From assembly GCA_036960565.1 (NCBI GenBank), contig JBALXQ010000008.1, forward strand, positions 1-64,000: 64,000 nt of DNA, written 5' to 3'. The DNA is from Bermanella sp036960565 (GTDB lineage: Bacteria > Pseudomonadota > Gammaproteobacteria > Pseudomonadales > Oceanobacteraceae). Numbering within the stretch: the stretch's first letter is position 1; each line of letters begins with the position of its first letter. The notes beneath the pieces were generated by a model, which ran no database searches, had not been told where the DNA came from, and saw only the letters and a list, made by a program, of their open reading frames with translations. The translations under genes and the position numbers were made by a program. This document shows, in pieces, positions 26,473 through 36,352 of the stretch.

Positions 26473-27597
26473 TTACTTACTCAGGACCTGATACAAATCT
26501 ACAGCTGCTCGAACCTGGGAAACCGTGCGTTTAACGTCATCTTTACTGTTCAAATCGGCAATGTAGCCATACTTAGAAGAGCTACCAGTTGAAGACCCCT
26601 GCCCTCTGGCACCGCTGTAAACCGCCTGCCTTAGCTGAGCTAGTTCTTTTTTCATACTGCCCAACTCACTGCGCATATATTGGCGTTGCTTAAACAATGC
26701 ATCGATGCGCTGTCCTTGATACTGCTTACACTCTTCAAAAGCGCCTTCGAAACGGCATATAGCGGTGCCATGGGGTAAATCGTTTTGGTAAGGTCCGTCG
26801 TAGACAAGCTCATCATCTTCAAAGTATTGCCCTTGAGCGAATAAGCCATTACTGAACTGCCCTTCAAAGCGCTTACCATCCAAGGTGACCGCCACGCCTT
26901 TGCCATGAGCTAGCTTGTCTTTACAACGCCCTTCAATGAATACCCAATCTAAGGAGCCCATGGCGCATTTCTTTTGGGCTTTTAAATCAGCCAATGCTTT
27001 TTGCTCCATTTCGGTAACAAATAAACGGGCTTGGTTATTAAAAATACCATTTGGGAACAGGCGCAAATAGTTCTCATAAGCAGTTTGGTTATTGGCTTTC
27101 TTAGTGTAATCCCAACTGCTGGTATCTTTTGCAAAGCGTTCAAACTCACTTGCGGCATAATGCTTATTACAAAACGAAGCTAGCTGCAATGCGTTAGCCT
27201 CTCGAATGGGTTTTCGTACACCACGCTTATTATTGCAATATAAAACCCCTGTGGTCGCCAAAGAAGAATCTGCGCCTTTTAGCAATAACGGCACCACCAT
27301 GGCCTCGTTGTACAATACGGCCACGTGTATGGGTGTGATGCCTTTATTATCTTGCGCGTTTACATTGGCACCCGCTTCCAGTAATTCATTGACTGCGTTG
27401 GGCGCATATTGAAGTGCATGATGAAGTGCCGTCTTGCCGCTTTCGTCCTGCTTATTAATATCAACACCAGCTGAAATGCTCTGCTGTAACGTATCGTTGC
27501 TGGTATTGGAAAGGTAACTGAAAGATCCGCTCTTAGGGCTGTTGGAGACACAACCAGTTAGAAATAGAATGGTGGTAAAAATGTAGAAGAGTTTCAT
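26473..27597 (-). CDS. Ankyrin/MORN lipoprotein, paralogue A
   Basis: The 374-residue lipoprotein has lipobox LTGC. Two ankyrin repeats (about 45-110; GKTALHHALQYAP, GITPIHVAVLYNE) are followed by a helical segment. MORN-type motifs (HGKGVAVTLDGKRFEGQF, YDGPYQNDLPHG) lie near 230-285, then a coiled coil and a conserved C-terminus (SQVRAAVDLYQVLSK). It is a tandem paralogue of the next gene. Ankyrin and MORN units suggest binding rather than catalysis, but no partner is evident. Confidence 0.82.
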   Translation of the reverse strand: MKLFYIFTTILFLTGCVSNSPKSGSFSYLSNTSNDTLQQSISAGVDINKQDESGKTALHHALQYAPNAVNELLEAGANVNAQDNKGITPIHVAVLYNEAMVVPLLLKGADSSLATTGVLYCNNKRGVRKPIREANALQLASFCNKHYAASEFERFAKDTSSWDYTKKANNQTAYENYLRLFPNGIFNNQARLFVTEMEQKALADLKAQKKCAMGSLDWVFIEGRCKDKLAHGKGVAVTLDGKRFEGQFSNGLFAQGQYFEDDELVYDGPYQNDLPHGTAICRFEGAFEECKQYQGQRIDALFKQRQYMRSELGSMKKELAQLRQAVYSGARGQGSSTGSSSKYGYIADLNSKDDVKRTVSQVRAAVDLYQVLSK

Positions 27598-27691
27598 AAT
27601 TCATCCTTGAAAAATTTAGAGGAGCAATACTAATTAAAATGGCAAGCCTGGGCCAGTATTAAAACTTGATTTTCGATCTAACGTATATGGT

Positions 27692-28786
27692 CTATTTGCT
27701 AAGGATCTTATACAGATCAACCGCCGCTCGTACCCGGGAAACCGTACGATCAATATCATCCTCGCTATTCAAATCGGAAAGATAGCCAAGCTTACCCGAT
27801 GAGGATGAACTATCTGCCCCGCTATTATTCGCCTTTCTCGAAAGAGCTAATTCTTTACGCATGTATTGGCGTTGCTTGAATAAAGAATCTATGCGTTGCC
27901 CCCTGTATTGCTTGCACTCTTCAAAACTGCCTTCAAAAAAACAAATTCCTAATCCATGTGGCAAACCATTTTCATATGGCCCCTCATAAACCATGTTTTC
28001 ATTCTCAAAATATTGCCCACGGCTAAACATACCAAGTGTAAACTCCCCTTCGAATCGATTTCCCTCTAGAGTCACGGCAACCCCTTTACCATGACCTAAT
28101 TTATTCTTACAGCTCCCTTCAACGAATACCCAATTTTCTGATTCCATGGCGCACTTCTCTTGGGATTTTATTTTAACTAATTCCTGCTTTTCAAAATCAG
28201 CTATAACCAAACTAGCTTGTGTGCTAAAAATACCTTTAGGAAATTGCAGAAAATACTTTTTATAAGCTACTTTAGAGTTATCCTGCTTAGCTTGATTCCA
28301 ACTAGTAGTATCTTTTACAAAGCTCTCAAATTTATCCTCGGCCTTATACTTCCCACAATACCAAGCCAGTTTCTGAGGAGTTACTTTCATTCTAACGAAT
28401 TTTCGCCTTCCAAATTTGTTATTACAATAAACAAACTCAGTCGTACTTAAAGTGACATCGGCGCCTTTTAGCAAAAGTGGCACTATCTTAGATTTTCTAT
28501 ATAAAACCGCCATATGCAGAGGGGTCATTCCACTATGGTCCTGAGCATCCACATTGGCCCCTGCTGCCAATAAATCATTTACTGTTTTCGGAGCATAGCG
28601 AATTGCAAAGTGAAGGGGAGATTGCCCTGTTTCATCCTGTTTATTAATATGAGCACCTTCAGCAATGCGTTGTTGGAAATTCACGTCGCTATCATTAAAT
28701 AGGTAATCGAAAGCAGTTGTCTTTGGAGCGGTGGTGGCACAACCAGCCAGTAATAAAATAGCGCAAAGAAGTAGAAGAAACTTCAT
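27692..28786 (-). CDS. Ankyrin/MORN lipoprotein, paralogue B
   Basis: The 364-residue lipoprotein has lipobox LAGC and the same domain order as its neighbour: two ankyrin repeats, helical middle, MORN-type motifs (HGKGVAVTLEGNRFEGEF, YEGPYENGLPHG), coiled coil, and C-terminus SRVRAAVDLYKILSK. The upstream non-coding DNA is also similar between the copies. The pair arose by tandem duplication between pgk and fba. Function unknown. Confidence 0.82.
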   Translation of the reverse strand: MKFLLLLCAILLLAGCATTAPKTTAFDYLFNDSDVNFQQRIAEGAHINKQDETGQSPLHFAIRYAPKTVNDLLAAGANVDAQDHSGMTPLHMAVLYRKSKIVPLLLKGADVTLSTTEFVYCNNKFGRRKFVRMKVTPQKLAWYCGKYKAEDKFESFVKDTTSWNQAKQDNSKVAYKKYFLQFPKGIFSTQASLVIADFEKQELVKIKSQEKCAMESENWVFVEGSCKNKLGHGKGVAVTLEGNRFEGEFTLGMFSRGQYFENENMVYEGPYENGLPHGLGICFFEGSFEECKQYRGQRIDSLFKQRQYMRKELALSRKANNSGADSSSSSGKLGYLSDLNSEDDIDRTVSRVRAAVDLYKILSK

Positions 28787-28870
28787 TATTCATCCTTGAA
28801 AGTTTTAGACGTGCAATATTAATTAATACGGCATGCCTGAGCCAGTACTTAAGTGGCTAGATTACAATAT

Positions 28871-28907
28871 AAAAAGCCCGTTAGGTTTTAAACTAACGGG
28901 CTTTTTA
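28871..28907. terminator. Terminator downstream of pgk
   Basis: AAAAAGCCCGTTAG and CTAACGGGCTTTTT are perfectly complementary around a GTTTTAAA loop, with T-runs in both directions. It ends the epd-pgk transcript. Confidence 0.88.
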
Positions 28908-28927
28908 TGATCAATATTGACTAATAA

Positions 28928-30088
28928 CTATTTAGCGCGAGATTCTAACATGGCAACTGCGGGAAGTACTTTACCTTCAACAAACTCCAAGAAAGCGCCG
29001 CCACCGGTTGAGATGTAAGATACTTTGTCGGTGATGCCATATTTATCAACCGCTGCTAGTGTGTCACCACCACCTGCAATAGAAAACGCGTCACTTTCAG
29101 CGATCGCTAAAGAAAGCGCCTTGGTGCCCTGACCAAATTGATCAAACTCAAACACACCTACTGGACCGTTCCAGATAATGGTTTTAGCTTGTTTTAGTTG
29201 CTCAGCCAAAGCGGCAGCTGAGTCTGGGCCAATATCAAAAATCATATCGTCTTCTAATACATCATCGGCACTTTTTAAAGTATCCGCGGCATCTTCAGCA
29301 AACTTTTTAGCACATACAACATCAGTTGGCACAGGAATAGAAACTTTTTCCATTAGCGCTTTAGCTTGTGGCACAAGATCTTCTTCATATAAAGACTTAC
29401 CCACTGGCTTACCGGCAGCCGCTAAGAATGTATTGGCAATACCGCCACCCACAATAATTTGGTCACACAATTCAGACAAACTTTCTAATACATCAAGTTT
29501 AGTAGACACTTTAGAACCGCCCACTATGGCTACCAATGGACGAGCTGGATTATCAAGCGCTTTACCAAGAGCATCTAACTCTCCGGCCAATAATGGGCCA
29601 GCGCAGGCAATGGGAGCAAACTTAGCAACACCGTGAGTAGAGGCTTGTGCACGGTGAGCCGTACCAAACGCATCCATTACAAACACATCACAAAGCGCAG
29701 CATATTTTTTGGCTAGCTCATCTTCGTCTTTTTTCTCGCCCTTATTAAAACGCACGTTTTCAAGCAAAACTAACTTACCGTTCCCTACATCAACGCCATC
29801 TTCGAAGTCCTTAATCACAGGAACATATTGACCCAAGGCCTTCGTTAAATAGTTAGCAACAGGTTGCAGGGAGAATTTTTCTTCAAATTCGCCTTCAGTA
29901 GGGCGACCCAAGTGAGACATTACAATTACTTGAGCGCCTGCTTCTAAAGCCAATTTAATGGTTGGCAATGATGCGCGAATACGCGCAGCAGAAGTGACTA
30001 CGCCATCTTTAACCGGTACGTTTAAATCTTCGCGAATTAAAACCTTCTTTCCTTTAAGATTTTGATCCGCCATGCGTAAAACTGACAT
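28928..30088 (-). CDS. pgk: Phosphoglycerate kinase
   Basis: The 386-residue glycolytic kinase transfers phosphate from 1,3-bisphosphoglycerate to ADP. Visible motifs are REDLNVPVKDG, VMSHLGRPTEGEFE, LLENVRFNKGEKK, IVGGSKVSTKLDVLESL, WNGPVGVFEF and a final GGGAFLEFVEGK. The start is ATG at 30088 with AAAGGAAAG upstream; the in-frame ATG 12 codons earlier has no ribosome site. It follows epd on the same strand after a 150-bp gap. The length matches the family. Confidence 0.97.
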   Translation of the reverse strand: MSVLRMADQNLKGKKVLIREDLNVPVKDGVVTSAARIRASLPTIKLALEAGAQVIVMSHLGRPTEGEFEEKFSLQPVANYLTKALGQYVPVIKDFEDGVDVGNGKLVLLENVRFNKGEKKDEDELAKKYAALCDVFVMDAFGTAHRAQASTHGVAKFAPIACAGPLLAGELDALGKALDNPARPLVAIVGGSKVSTKLDVLESLSELCDQIIVGGGIANTFLAAAGKPVGKSLYEEDLVPQAKALMEKVSIPVPTDVVCAKKFAEDAADTLKSADDVLEDDMIFDIGPDSAAALAEQLKQAKTIIWNGPVGVFEFDQFGQGTKALSLAIAESDAFSIAGGGDTLAAVDKYGITDKVSYISTGGGAFLEFVEGKVLPAVAMLESRAK

Positions 30089-30238
30089 ATTTCTTTCCTT
30101 TAAAAATGCAATTGGATTTTTCAATCCATTTAAAAATAATCTGTATTTATTCTGTCTTTAAACAGGGCTTTAACTTTTAGTTAAAGCCGTTTTTTAATTC
30201 TTGTGAAACTTATCCAATCAACTAATGCTGCTCTTTGC

Positions 30239-31252
30239 TTATTTAATAAGTGTTAAAGCATCCACCATACGACTAGCAAAACCCCATTCGTTATCAAACC
30301 AAACTAAGAGTTTTAATAATCGTTTACCGCTAACACGAGTTTGGGTGGCATCTACAATTCCACTTCTGGCATCGTGATTAAAATCCACCGAGGCATGCGG
30401 GTCTTGGGTATGCCCGATGATATTTTTTAAATCACCAAGGCTGGCTTTTTCTAATAATTCATTAATGTCTTTTACGGTGGTATCGCTTTTAAGCTGTAAA
30501 CTTAAATCCATGGCCGAAACATTTAACGTGGGCACACGTAAGTGCAAACTTTCAATGCGGCCATCTAAATGCGGCATTAAACGAGAAATGCCTTTTGGTA
30601 AAGCGGTGTCTACAGGAATAATACTGGTGACCGCCGCGCGGGTGCGACGCAAGTCACTGGCGTAAGCATCAATGACAGGCTGATCATTCATGGCGCTGTG
30701 AATAGTGGTGGTGACACCTTGCTCTATGCCTAGCTCGTTATCAATTAACGAAAAAATAGGCAACACACAGTTAGTTGAACACGACCCTAAAGAAATAATA
30801 TTATGGCTGTCTTTTAATTGCGCTTGGTTTAAACCGGCAATTAAAGTGAAGTCCATGTCTTGACCGGGCTGGCTTAGCAATACTTTTTTAGCCCCCTGTG
30901 AAATGTGTTGAACCATTTCTTTACGGCTTTTAAATTGGCCTGTGCACTCTAAAACCACATCAACATTCAATTCATTCCAAGGAAGTTTATTAATATCTTC
31001 TTTGTGTAGTACCTGAATATCGTGAGAGGCATCGCCATCAACAATGGTTAATACATCGTTAGCCACTGATACTTCTCGAGAGAAGCGGCCATGGGTACTG
31101 TCGTAACGCAGCATATAGCCAATGGTTTCACAGTCGGCTAATTCGTTAATGGCCACCACTTCGAATTCATTTTGCAAATTGCGCTCATAAATAGCCCTCA
31201 GTACACATCGACCGATACGACCAAAACCATTTATTGCAATTCTTAGTGCCAT
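30239..31252 (-). CDS. epd: Erythrose-4-phosphate dehydrogenase / GAPDH family
   Basis: The 337-residue NAD-dependent dehydrogenase oxidises erythrose-4-phosphate for pyridoxal phosphate synthesis. It has the N-terminal NAD motif INGFGRIGRCVLRA and catalytic Cys158 within SCSTNC. HSAMNDQPVIDAYASDLRRT is typical of Epd rather than GAPDH (which reads HSYTNDQ or HSYTGDQ). C-terminal VWFDNEWGFASR is conserved. SCSTNC replaces the usual SCTTNC, a conservative change. Neighbours are tkt upstream and pgk downstream, as in many gammaproteobacteria. GAPDH activity cannot be excluded. Confidence 0.88.
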   Translation of the reverse strand: MALRIAINGFGRIGRCVLRAIYERNLQNEFEVVAINELADCETIGYMLRYDSTHGRFSREVSVANDVLTIVDGDASHDIQVLHKEDINKLPWNELNVDVVLECTGQFKSRKEMVQHISQGAKKVLLSQPGQDMDFTLIAGLNQAQLKDSHNIISLGSCSTNCVLPIFSLIDNELGIEQGVTTTIHSAMNDQPVIDAYASDLRRTRAAVTSIIPVDTALPKGISRLMPHLDGRIESLHLRVPTLNVSAMDLSLQLKSDTTVKDINELLEKASLGDLKNIIGHTQDPHASVDFNHDARSGIVDATQTRVSGKRLLKLLVWFDNEWGFASRMVDALTLIK

Positions 31253-31300
31253 TTAATTCTCTTTAGTTGGTGCTGATTTTTTTGTCAGCCAAACATGCAA

Positions 31301-31424
31301 AAACTCTCAAGCGAAAAATCACGAGAGAGTTTCTAGAAGCGTCACGAGCGCAGCTTAGACAAGACAAATTTTATTTTTCGCAAGGCGCATAGCAGAGCTA
31401 TGTAACGAGTAAAAAATAAAATTT
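31301..31424. repeat. Palindromic intergenic element between tkt and epd
   Basis: Two nested palindromes are visible. AAACTCTC (31301-31308) pairs with GAGAGTTT (31325-31332). A 13-bp arm (31366-31378) pairs with 31412-31424 and surrounds CATAGC/GCTATG (31388-31402). The layout resembles a MITE-like or other mobile palindromic repeat. No coding frame is present. Confidence 0.55.
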
Positions 31425-31453
31425 AACGCAGTATAAGCAAGCGCAGTAGCTTC

Positions 31454-33445
31454 CTACAAAGTGCTTTCTACTGCGGCGACTACTTTCTCAGTAGTAAAAC
31501 CGAAGTGCTTCATAAGCTCGTTAATAGGGGCAGATTCACCAAAGGTGTCCATGCCCACAACCGCGCCGTTCAAGCCAACAAACTTGTACCAGTAATCTTT
31601 GTGCGCGGCTTCTACTGCAACACGAGCAGCAATTGCCATTGGCAATACTGATTCAATGTAAGCAGCATCTTGCTTAACAAACTCTTCAGCACAAGGCATT
31701 GAAACTACGCGTACCGCAGTGCCTTTAGCTTCAAGTTCTGCCGCGGCATTCATGGCCAAACCAATTTCAGAACCGGTGGCAATAAGAATAGCTTGAGGAT
31801 TCGCCACGTCTTTTAATACGTAACCACCTTTAGCAATGTTCGCTACCTGATCGCTATTACGATCTTGGTGAGGCAAGGCTTGACGAGAAAAGATAAGAGC
31901 CGTTGGGCCGTCTTTACGTTCAATGGCTGATTTCCAAGCTACAGCAGATTCAACCGAATCACATGGACGCCATGCGTTTAAGTTAGGCGTAGTACGCAAG
32001 CTGGTTAGCTGCTCAACCGGTTGGTGAGTCGGACCATCTTCACCCAAACCAATAGAGTCGTGAGTGTAAACGTGAATGGCTTGCTGCTTCATAAGCGCTG
32101 CCATACGCAATGCGTTGCGCGCGTATTCCATAAACATTAGGAAGGTAGCACCGTAGGCCACAAAACCTTTATGCAAAGCAATACCGTTCATGATGGCGCT
32201 CATACCAAATTCACGCACGCCGTAAAACATGTAGTTACCGGATGCATCGTTGGCACTAACACCTTGAGCTTCAGGCCAAAGCGTTAGGTTAGAACCTGCA
32301 AGATCGGCAGAGCCACCTAGAATTTCAGGCATGGCTGGTGCGAATTTTTTAATGGTGTTTTGTGAAGCTTTACGGCTGGCGATGGTTTCGCCTTTTTCCT
32401 GACACTCGCTAATGTAGGTGTCCATCATTGCGCTGAAATCTTCAGGCAAGTCACCGCTTATGCGACGCTTGTATTCGGCCGCTTCTGTTGGGAAGGCCGC
32501 TTCATAGGCTGCAAACTTGTCGTTCCAAGCTGCTTGGGCATTTTGGCCTTTTTGCTTAGCATCCCAACCAGAGTAAATGTCGGCAGGCACTTCGAAAGCA
32601 CCGTGATCCCAACCTAAGCGTTTTTTGGTTAGGGCGATTTCATCGTCACCTAGTGGAGCACCGTGGCAATCTTCTTTGCCTTCTTTGTTAGGAGAGCCAA
32701 AACCTATGATGGTTTTACAGCAAATAAGCGTCGGCTTATCTGGGTTAGCTTTAGCGGTTTCAATGGCTTGCTGAATTTCTAAAGCATTGTGACCATCTAC
32801 TTTAGGAATCACTTGCCAACCGTAAGCTTCAAAACGCTGCACTGTGTCGTCAGTGAACCAGCCTTCAACTTCGCCATCGATAGAGATGCCGTTGTCATCA
32901 TAAAATGCCACGAGCTTACCTAAACCTAGAGTACCGGCAAGCGAACAAACTTCGTGGCTAATGCCTTCCATCATGCAACCATCACCTAAGAAAACATAAG
33001 TGTTGTGGTCGACAATTTCGTGGCCTGGCTTGTTAAATTGAGCACCCAATATTTTTTCGGCAAGTGCCATGCCCACGCCGTTAGCAATACCCTGACCCAA
33101 TGGACCCGTGGTCGTTTCAATACCCGGAGCGTAACCGTATTCTGGGTGACCAGGAGTCTTAGAGTGCATTTGACGGAAACCTTTAAGGTCGTCAATGCTT
33201 AGGTCGTAGCCAGTAAGATGCAACAAAGAGTAAATAAGCATAGAGCCATGGCCGTTAGACAAAACAAAACGGTCACGGTCAGACCATTCTGGGTCTGTTG
33301 GGTTGTGTTGCATGTGGTCATTCCACAGCACTTCAGCGATGTCCGCCATGCCCATTGGGGCACCTGGGTGGCCGGATTTGGCTTTTTGCACAGCATCCAT
33401 ACTTAAAGCACGAATAGCATTGGCCAGTTGGCGACGATCTGTCAT
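31454..33445 (-). CDS. tkt: Transketolase
   Basis: The 663-residue thiamine-diphosphate enzyme transfers two-carbon units in the pentose-phosphate pathway. Motifs include SGHPGAPMGMAD, LGDGCMMEGISHEV, DDNGISIDGEVEGW and LGEDGPTHQPVEQL. It is first of the tkt-epd-pgk group, as in Pseudomonas tktA. A palindromic element lies between its stop codon and epd. Length and motifs are complete. Confidence 0.97.
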   Translation of the reverse strand: MTDRRQLANAIRALSMDAVQKAKSGHPGAPMGMADIAEVLWNDHMQHNPTDPEWSDRDRFVLSNGHGSMLIYSLLHLTGYDLSIDDLKGFRQMHSKTPGHPEYGYAPGIETTTGPLGQGIANGVGMALAEKILGAQFNKPGHEIVDHNTYVFLGDGCMMEGISHEVCSLAGTLGLGKLVAFYDDNGISIDGEVEGWFTDDTVQRFEAYGWQVIPKVDGHNALEIQQAIETAKANPDKPTLICCKTIIGFGSPNKEGKEDCHGAPLGDDEIALTKKRLGWDHGAFEVPADIYSGWDAKQKGQNAQAAWNDKFAAYEAAFPTEAAEYKRRISGDLPEDFSAMMDTYISECQEKGETIASRKASQNTIKKFAPAMPEILGGSADLAGSNLTLWPEAQGVSANDASGNYMFYGVREFGMSAIMNGIALHKGFVAYGATFLMFMEYARNALRMAALMKQQAIHVYTHDSIGLGEDGPTHQPVEQLTSLRTTPNLNAWRPCDSVESAVAWKSAIERKDGPTALIFSRQALPHQDRNSDQVANIAKGGYVLKDVANPQAILIATGSEIGLAMNAAAELEAKGTAVRVVSMPCAEEFVKQDAAYIESVLPMAIAARVAVEAAHKDYWYKFVGLNGAVVGMDTFGESAPINELMKHFGFTTEKVVAAVESTL

Positions 33446-33673
33446 GAATGACTCCTGAACTAGGATATTTTAAGCAAGCCTTCTCGATTAAGAGAGACAG
33501 TTACTTAGCACGAAAAATTTAGGGGGCATATTATCGCTGAGAACTGCCTATTCGGCAATCAATCGGTGGGCTAGGCTCGAGAAAAATGGTCTATGCCAGA
33601 GCGGACATCAATCATGTGCACTCAATAGGACCTATGTAAGCCGCATGTTGCCTATCTATAAGCTAAAGAGCAG

Positions 33674-34486
33674 TTAAAGTAATATCTCACCGGTGAATGT
33701 ATTACTGTAAGAACAACTCACTGTTTCACCAGAAAAACTAGTGCGATAGCCGCCCACACCACTACCCGTCACTAGGCCGGCTTCTGGGCTAATGGTAAAG
33801 CGAGTCTCACCCTGACCCTCTTCCCCGTCTTCATTATAAGAAATGTCCTTAATTAACGTGTTGCCACTGGCCCTGTCAAATTCCACCTTATCTAAGCCAT
33901 TGGTGTCTGTGACATAACCTTGAGCAAAATTGAAAATGGAGTCGACGTACCCTTGCGCTTCAAATGTTTCACCATTACAGGTTTCACTGCCTACCAATAT
34001 TAGCTCTACGTAATACTCGTCGGTGGATAACCCCAGCGAAGCGCGATTGCCTTCTACTATTTTAAGCTCGTAGCTACCACCATCAAGCCATGACACCATG
34101 CTAATGATGTAGTCTTGGTTCGCTACCGCGTTAAATACGATACTTTCATTTGAATTATCTCCTAGGCTAAATTTGGTTAACGCTGTGCCACTGACACTTA
34201 TATCTAAGTCTTGCGCTGTACCAGTTAATACTAGGGCCACTAGAGTGTCTTGGGCTGGGGTATAGTTAAAATCTACGTTAGCTTCAGAATCAATATCACC
34301 AAGAAGGCGAGAGTTAATAACAACAGTGTCTTCATGTTTGGCCGTCACATCTGTAATGGCGGGCTCGGCTTCTAAGCCGCGAACACCCTCACCAAGGGTT
34401 ACATCCAATGTAGCGGGAGAGCTACTTGATGAACCACCGCAAGCGGACAGCACTGACAGTAAAATGATAATAAATAACGCTTTCAT
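33674..34486 (-). CDS. Hypothetical lipoprotein
   Basis: The predicted lipoprotein of about 270 residues has lipobox LSAC followed by GGSSSS, a typical linker of outer-membrane lipoproteins. The middle (LVALVLTGTAQDLDISVSG and SWLDGGSYELKIVEG) resembles a beta-sandwich of the PPC (pre-peptidase C-terminal) type; a specific family is not certain. The start is ATG at 34486, which gives a proper signal peptide; an upstream frame extends 21 residues without one. It is divergent from the transglutaminase-like gene. Function unknown. Confidence 0.65.
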   Translation of the reverse strand: MKALFIIILLSVLSACGGSSSSSPATLDVTLGEGVRGLEAEPAITDVTAKHEDTVVINSRLLGDIDSEANVDFNYTPAQDTLVALVLTGTAQDLDISVSGTALTKFSLGDNSNESIVFNAVANQDYIISMVSWLDGGSYELKIVEGNRASLGLSTDEYYVELILVGSETCNGETFEAQGYVDSIFNFAQGYVTDTNGLDKVEFDRASGNTLIKDISYNEDGEEGQGETRFTISPEAGLVTGSGVGGYRTSFSGETVSCSYSNTFTGEILL

Positions 34487-34633
34487 ATGATTTACACATC
34501 CACTGATATTTCGCCGTAGTCCCTTTAATAACCTTAGCTTAAAAGCCAAGGCTATCTACGCTGCCAGCAACATTCATCACTGTTGCCAGTGGCTATTTAT
34601 GTTAATTTACTCTTTTTATCCGGGATGATAGGT

Positions 34634-36100
34634 ATGTGGAAATTTACATTTAGTTGGCTTTTTTTGGCCTGCCTCACCACCAGTGTCTACGCCCAAAGTG
34701 AATATGAAGCGTATTTAGAACAAAACACCCTCGACATGCAGGCTGCCCAACAAGAATTCAAAAACTATCTAGATGAAAACGACAAAGCCTTTATTGGCTT
34801 TTTAAAATTACAATGGCAAGAAGTAGAAGTAAAAAAGCCAGTGGTGCGTGATGTAAAACCCAAACCCACCGCTTTACCGATAGCGCCTATTGTTAAGACG
34901 CCCATTAATGTAAAACCCTCTGTCAGTGAGCCTATTGCAATACAACCTATTGCCACTCCTAAGCCTATTAGGCCTAACCCGGTTGTGACATCGACGCCTC
35001 AGCATAAAAATGAAAACACTGTTACGTTTAATTATTTTTCACACCCTATTGAAATCAGCGAAAATAAGAACCTAAAGCAGCATTTAAAGGGAAAGATAAA
35101 CAATAACAGCATTGCTAATTATTGGACGTCATTGGCAAAACAAGCCCATAAAAAAACCATTAAAGAATTAAAACAAAAAGCAGCTCAGTTAAAATTGAAT
35201 GACTGGGGCACCGCACAACTATTTAACCAATATGTAAAAGCATTGGGTATTAATAGTCATAACGAACAGCAGCTCACCACCTGGTTTTTATTAACTAAGG
35301 CAGGCTATAACGCACGTATTGCCTTTAATAAAAACGCATTTTTATTACTACCTAGCCAGCAAGCCTTATACGGAGTGACTTATTTTACCTTAAAAGGCAC
35401 ACGCTTCTACGCATTAGATTTGGGCGGAAAATCGGTTAGTGTTGGTAAAGCCTTTACTTATTCTGGCAATCACGGATCAGGCCTGGCAGTAATGGATTTC
35501 AAACAAGCCAATAAAATGTTGCCCTCCGAAAAAACAGAGCAAAGAAAATTCGATTTTAATTATCAAGGTAACCAATATTCAATAAAATTAGATTACGATC
35601 TCGGGCTGGTGAATTACAGCAACACTATTCCACAAATGGATATTGTTAATTACGCTAAAGAAGGCTTGCCCAGCAATACTGCTTTTCAGTTATTAACCCA
35701 GTTAAAACCCATAGTAGAAGGACAAACGGAAGTAGAAGCGGTTAATCGATTAATGCGTTTTGTGCAAACTGGGTTTGCCTATAAAACCGATGAAGAACAG
35801 TTCAATAACGAAAATTACTTATTTCCCATTGAGACGCTTCACTACCCTTATTCAGATTGCGAAGACAGGGCCGCGTTATTTGCATGGTTAACTAAAGCAC
35901 TGTTAAAGCTAGATGTGGTGTTGTTGGATTACCCTGGCCATGTGGCAGCCGCGGTGGCTTTTAACGAAACGGTGAGTGGAGATGCTTTCCGGTTTAAAGG
36001 GAAACGTTATTCAGTGACTGACCCTACTTATATTAATTCCACTGTGGGCATGAGCATGCCGCAGTTGAGAAATAGTCAGCCTGAGATTCTTAGGTTTTAA
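34634..36100 (+). CDS. Exported transglutaminase-like cysteine protease-fold protein
   Basis: The protein of about 488 residues has a signal peptide (MWKFTFSWLFLACLTTSVYA). A Pro/Lys-rich linker follows, then a C-terminal transglutaminase-like domain. The triad is Cys409 in YSDCEDRAALFAW, His436 in YPGHVAAAV and Asp463 in SVTDPTYINS. Such domains act as proteases, transamidases or deamidases of peptides or peptidoglycan, but the substrate is unknown. ATG at 34634 is chosen because it gives a standard signal peptide. A terminator follows. Confidence 0.78.
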   Translation: MWKFTFSWLFLACLTTSVYAQSEYEAYLEQNTLDMQAAQQEFKNYLDENDKAFIGFLKLQWQEVEVKKPVVRDVKPKPTALPIAPIVKTPINVKPSVSEPIAIQPIATPKPIRPNPVVTSTPQHKNENTVTFNYFSHPIEISENKNLKQHLKGKINNNSIANYWTSLAKQAHKKTIKELKQKAAQLKLNDWGTAQLFNQYVKALGINSHNEQQLTTWFLLTKAGYNARIAFNKNAFLLLPSQQALYGVTYFTLKGTRFYALDLGGKSVSVGKAFTYSGNHGSGLAVMDFKQANKMLPSEKTEQRKFDFNYQGNQYSIKLDYDLGLVNYSNTIPQMDIVNYAKEGLPSNTAFQLLTQLKPIVEGQTEVEAVNRLMRFVQTGFAYKTDEEQFNNENYLFPIETLHYPYSDCEDRAALFAWLTKALLKLDVVLLDYPGHVAAAVAFNETVSGDAFRFKGKRYSVTDPTYINSTVGMSMPQLRNSQPEILRF

Positions 36101-36110
36101 GCTGCCATTA

Positions 36111-36140
36111 TTAATAAGGCGCTGTAATGCGCCTTATTAA
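36111..36140. terminator. Bidirectional terminator
   Basis: TTAATAAGGCGC (36111-36122) and GCGCCTTATTAA (36129-36140) are perfect complements with a 6-nt loop. It separates the transglutaminase-like gene from the convergent small gene. Confidence 0.8.
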
Positions 36141-36162
36141 ATCAGATAACAAACACGCCTAT

Positions 36163-36327
36163 TTAAAAGCCGCCCGCCGGCAAGCTTGGAAATGCCTGCA
36201 AGGTTTGCTGCGTACTAGTCGCCTCTTGATACAAAGGCTTTTCAGGCTGAAAGGCTACCATCCCCGAAATGGCCACTCCCAACACGCCCATAAAGAACAA
36301 CAAGCCCATTATATTCTTCTTATCCAT
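36163..36327 (-). CDS. Small membrane protein, 54 residues
   Basis: The frame MDKKNIMGLLFFMGVLGVAI continues SGMVAFQPEKPLYQEATS and ends SLPAGGF. One membrane helix (about 7-24) follows a positively charged start, with a polar tail. GGGGA is 7 nt before this ATG; the preceding ATG (36330) adds one Met. A longer frame upstream lacks support. I recognise no family. An inverted repeat with TTGAAATA/TATTTCAA arms lies 25-50 bp upstream. Confidence 0.55.
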   Translation of the reverse strand: MDKKNIMGLLFFMGVLGVAISGMVAFQPEKPLYQEATSTQQTLQAFPSLPAGGF

Positions 36328-36352
36328 CATGCTTCCCCTGTCATCATCCCTG

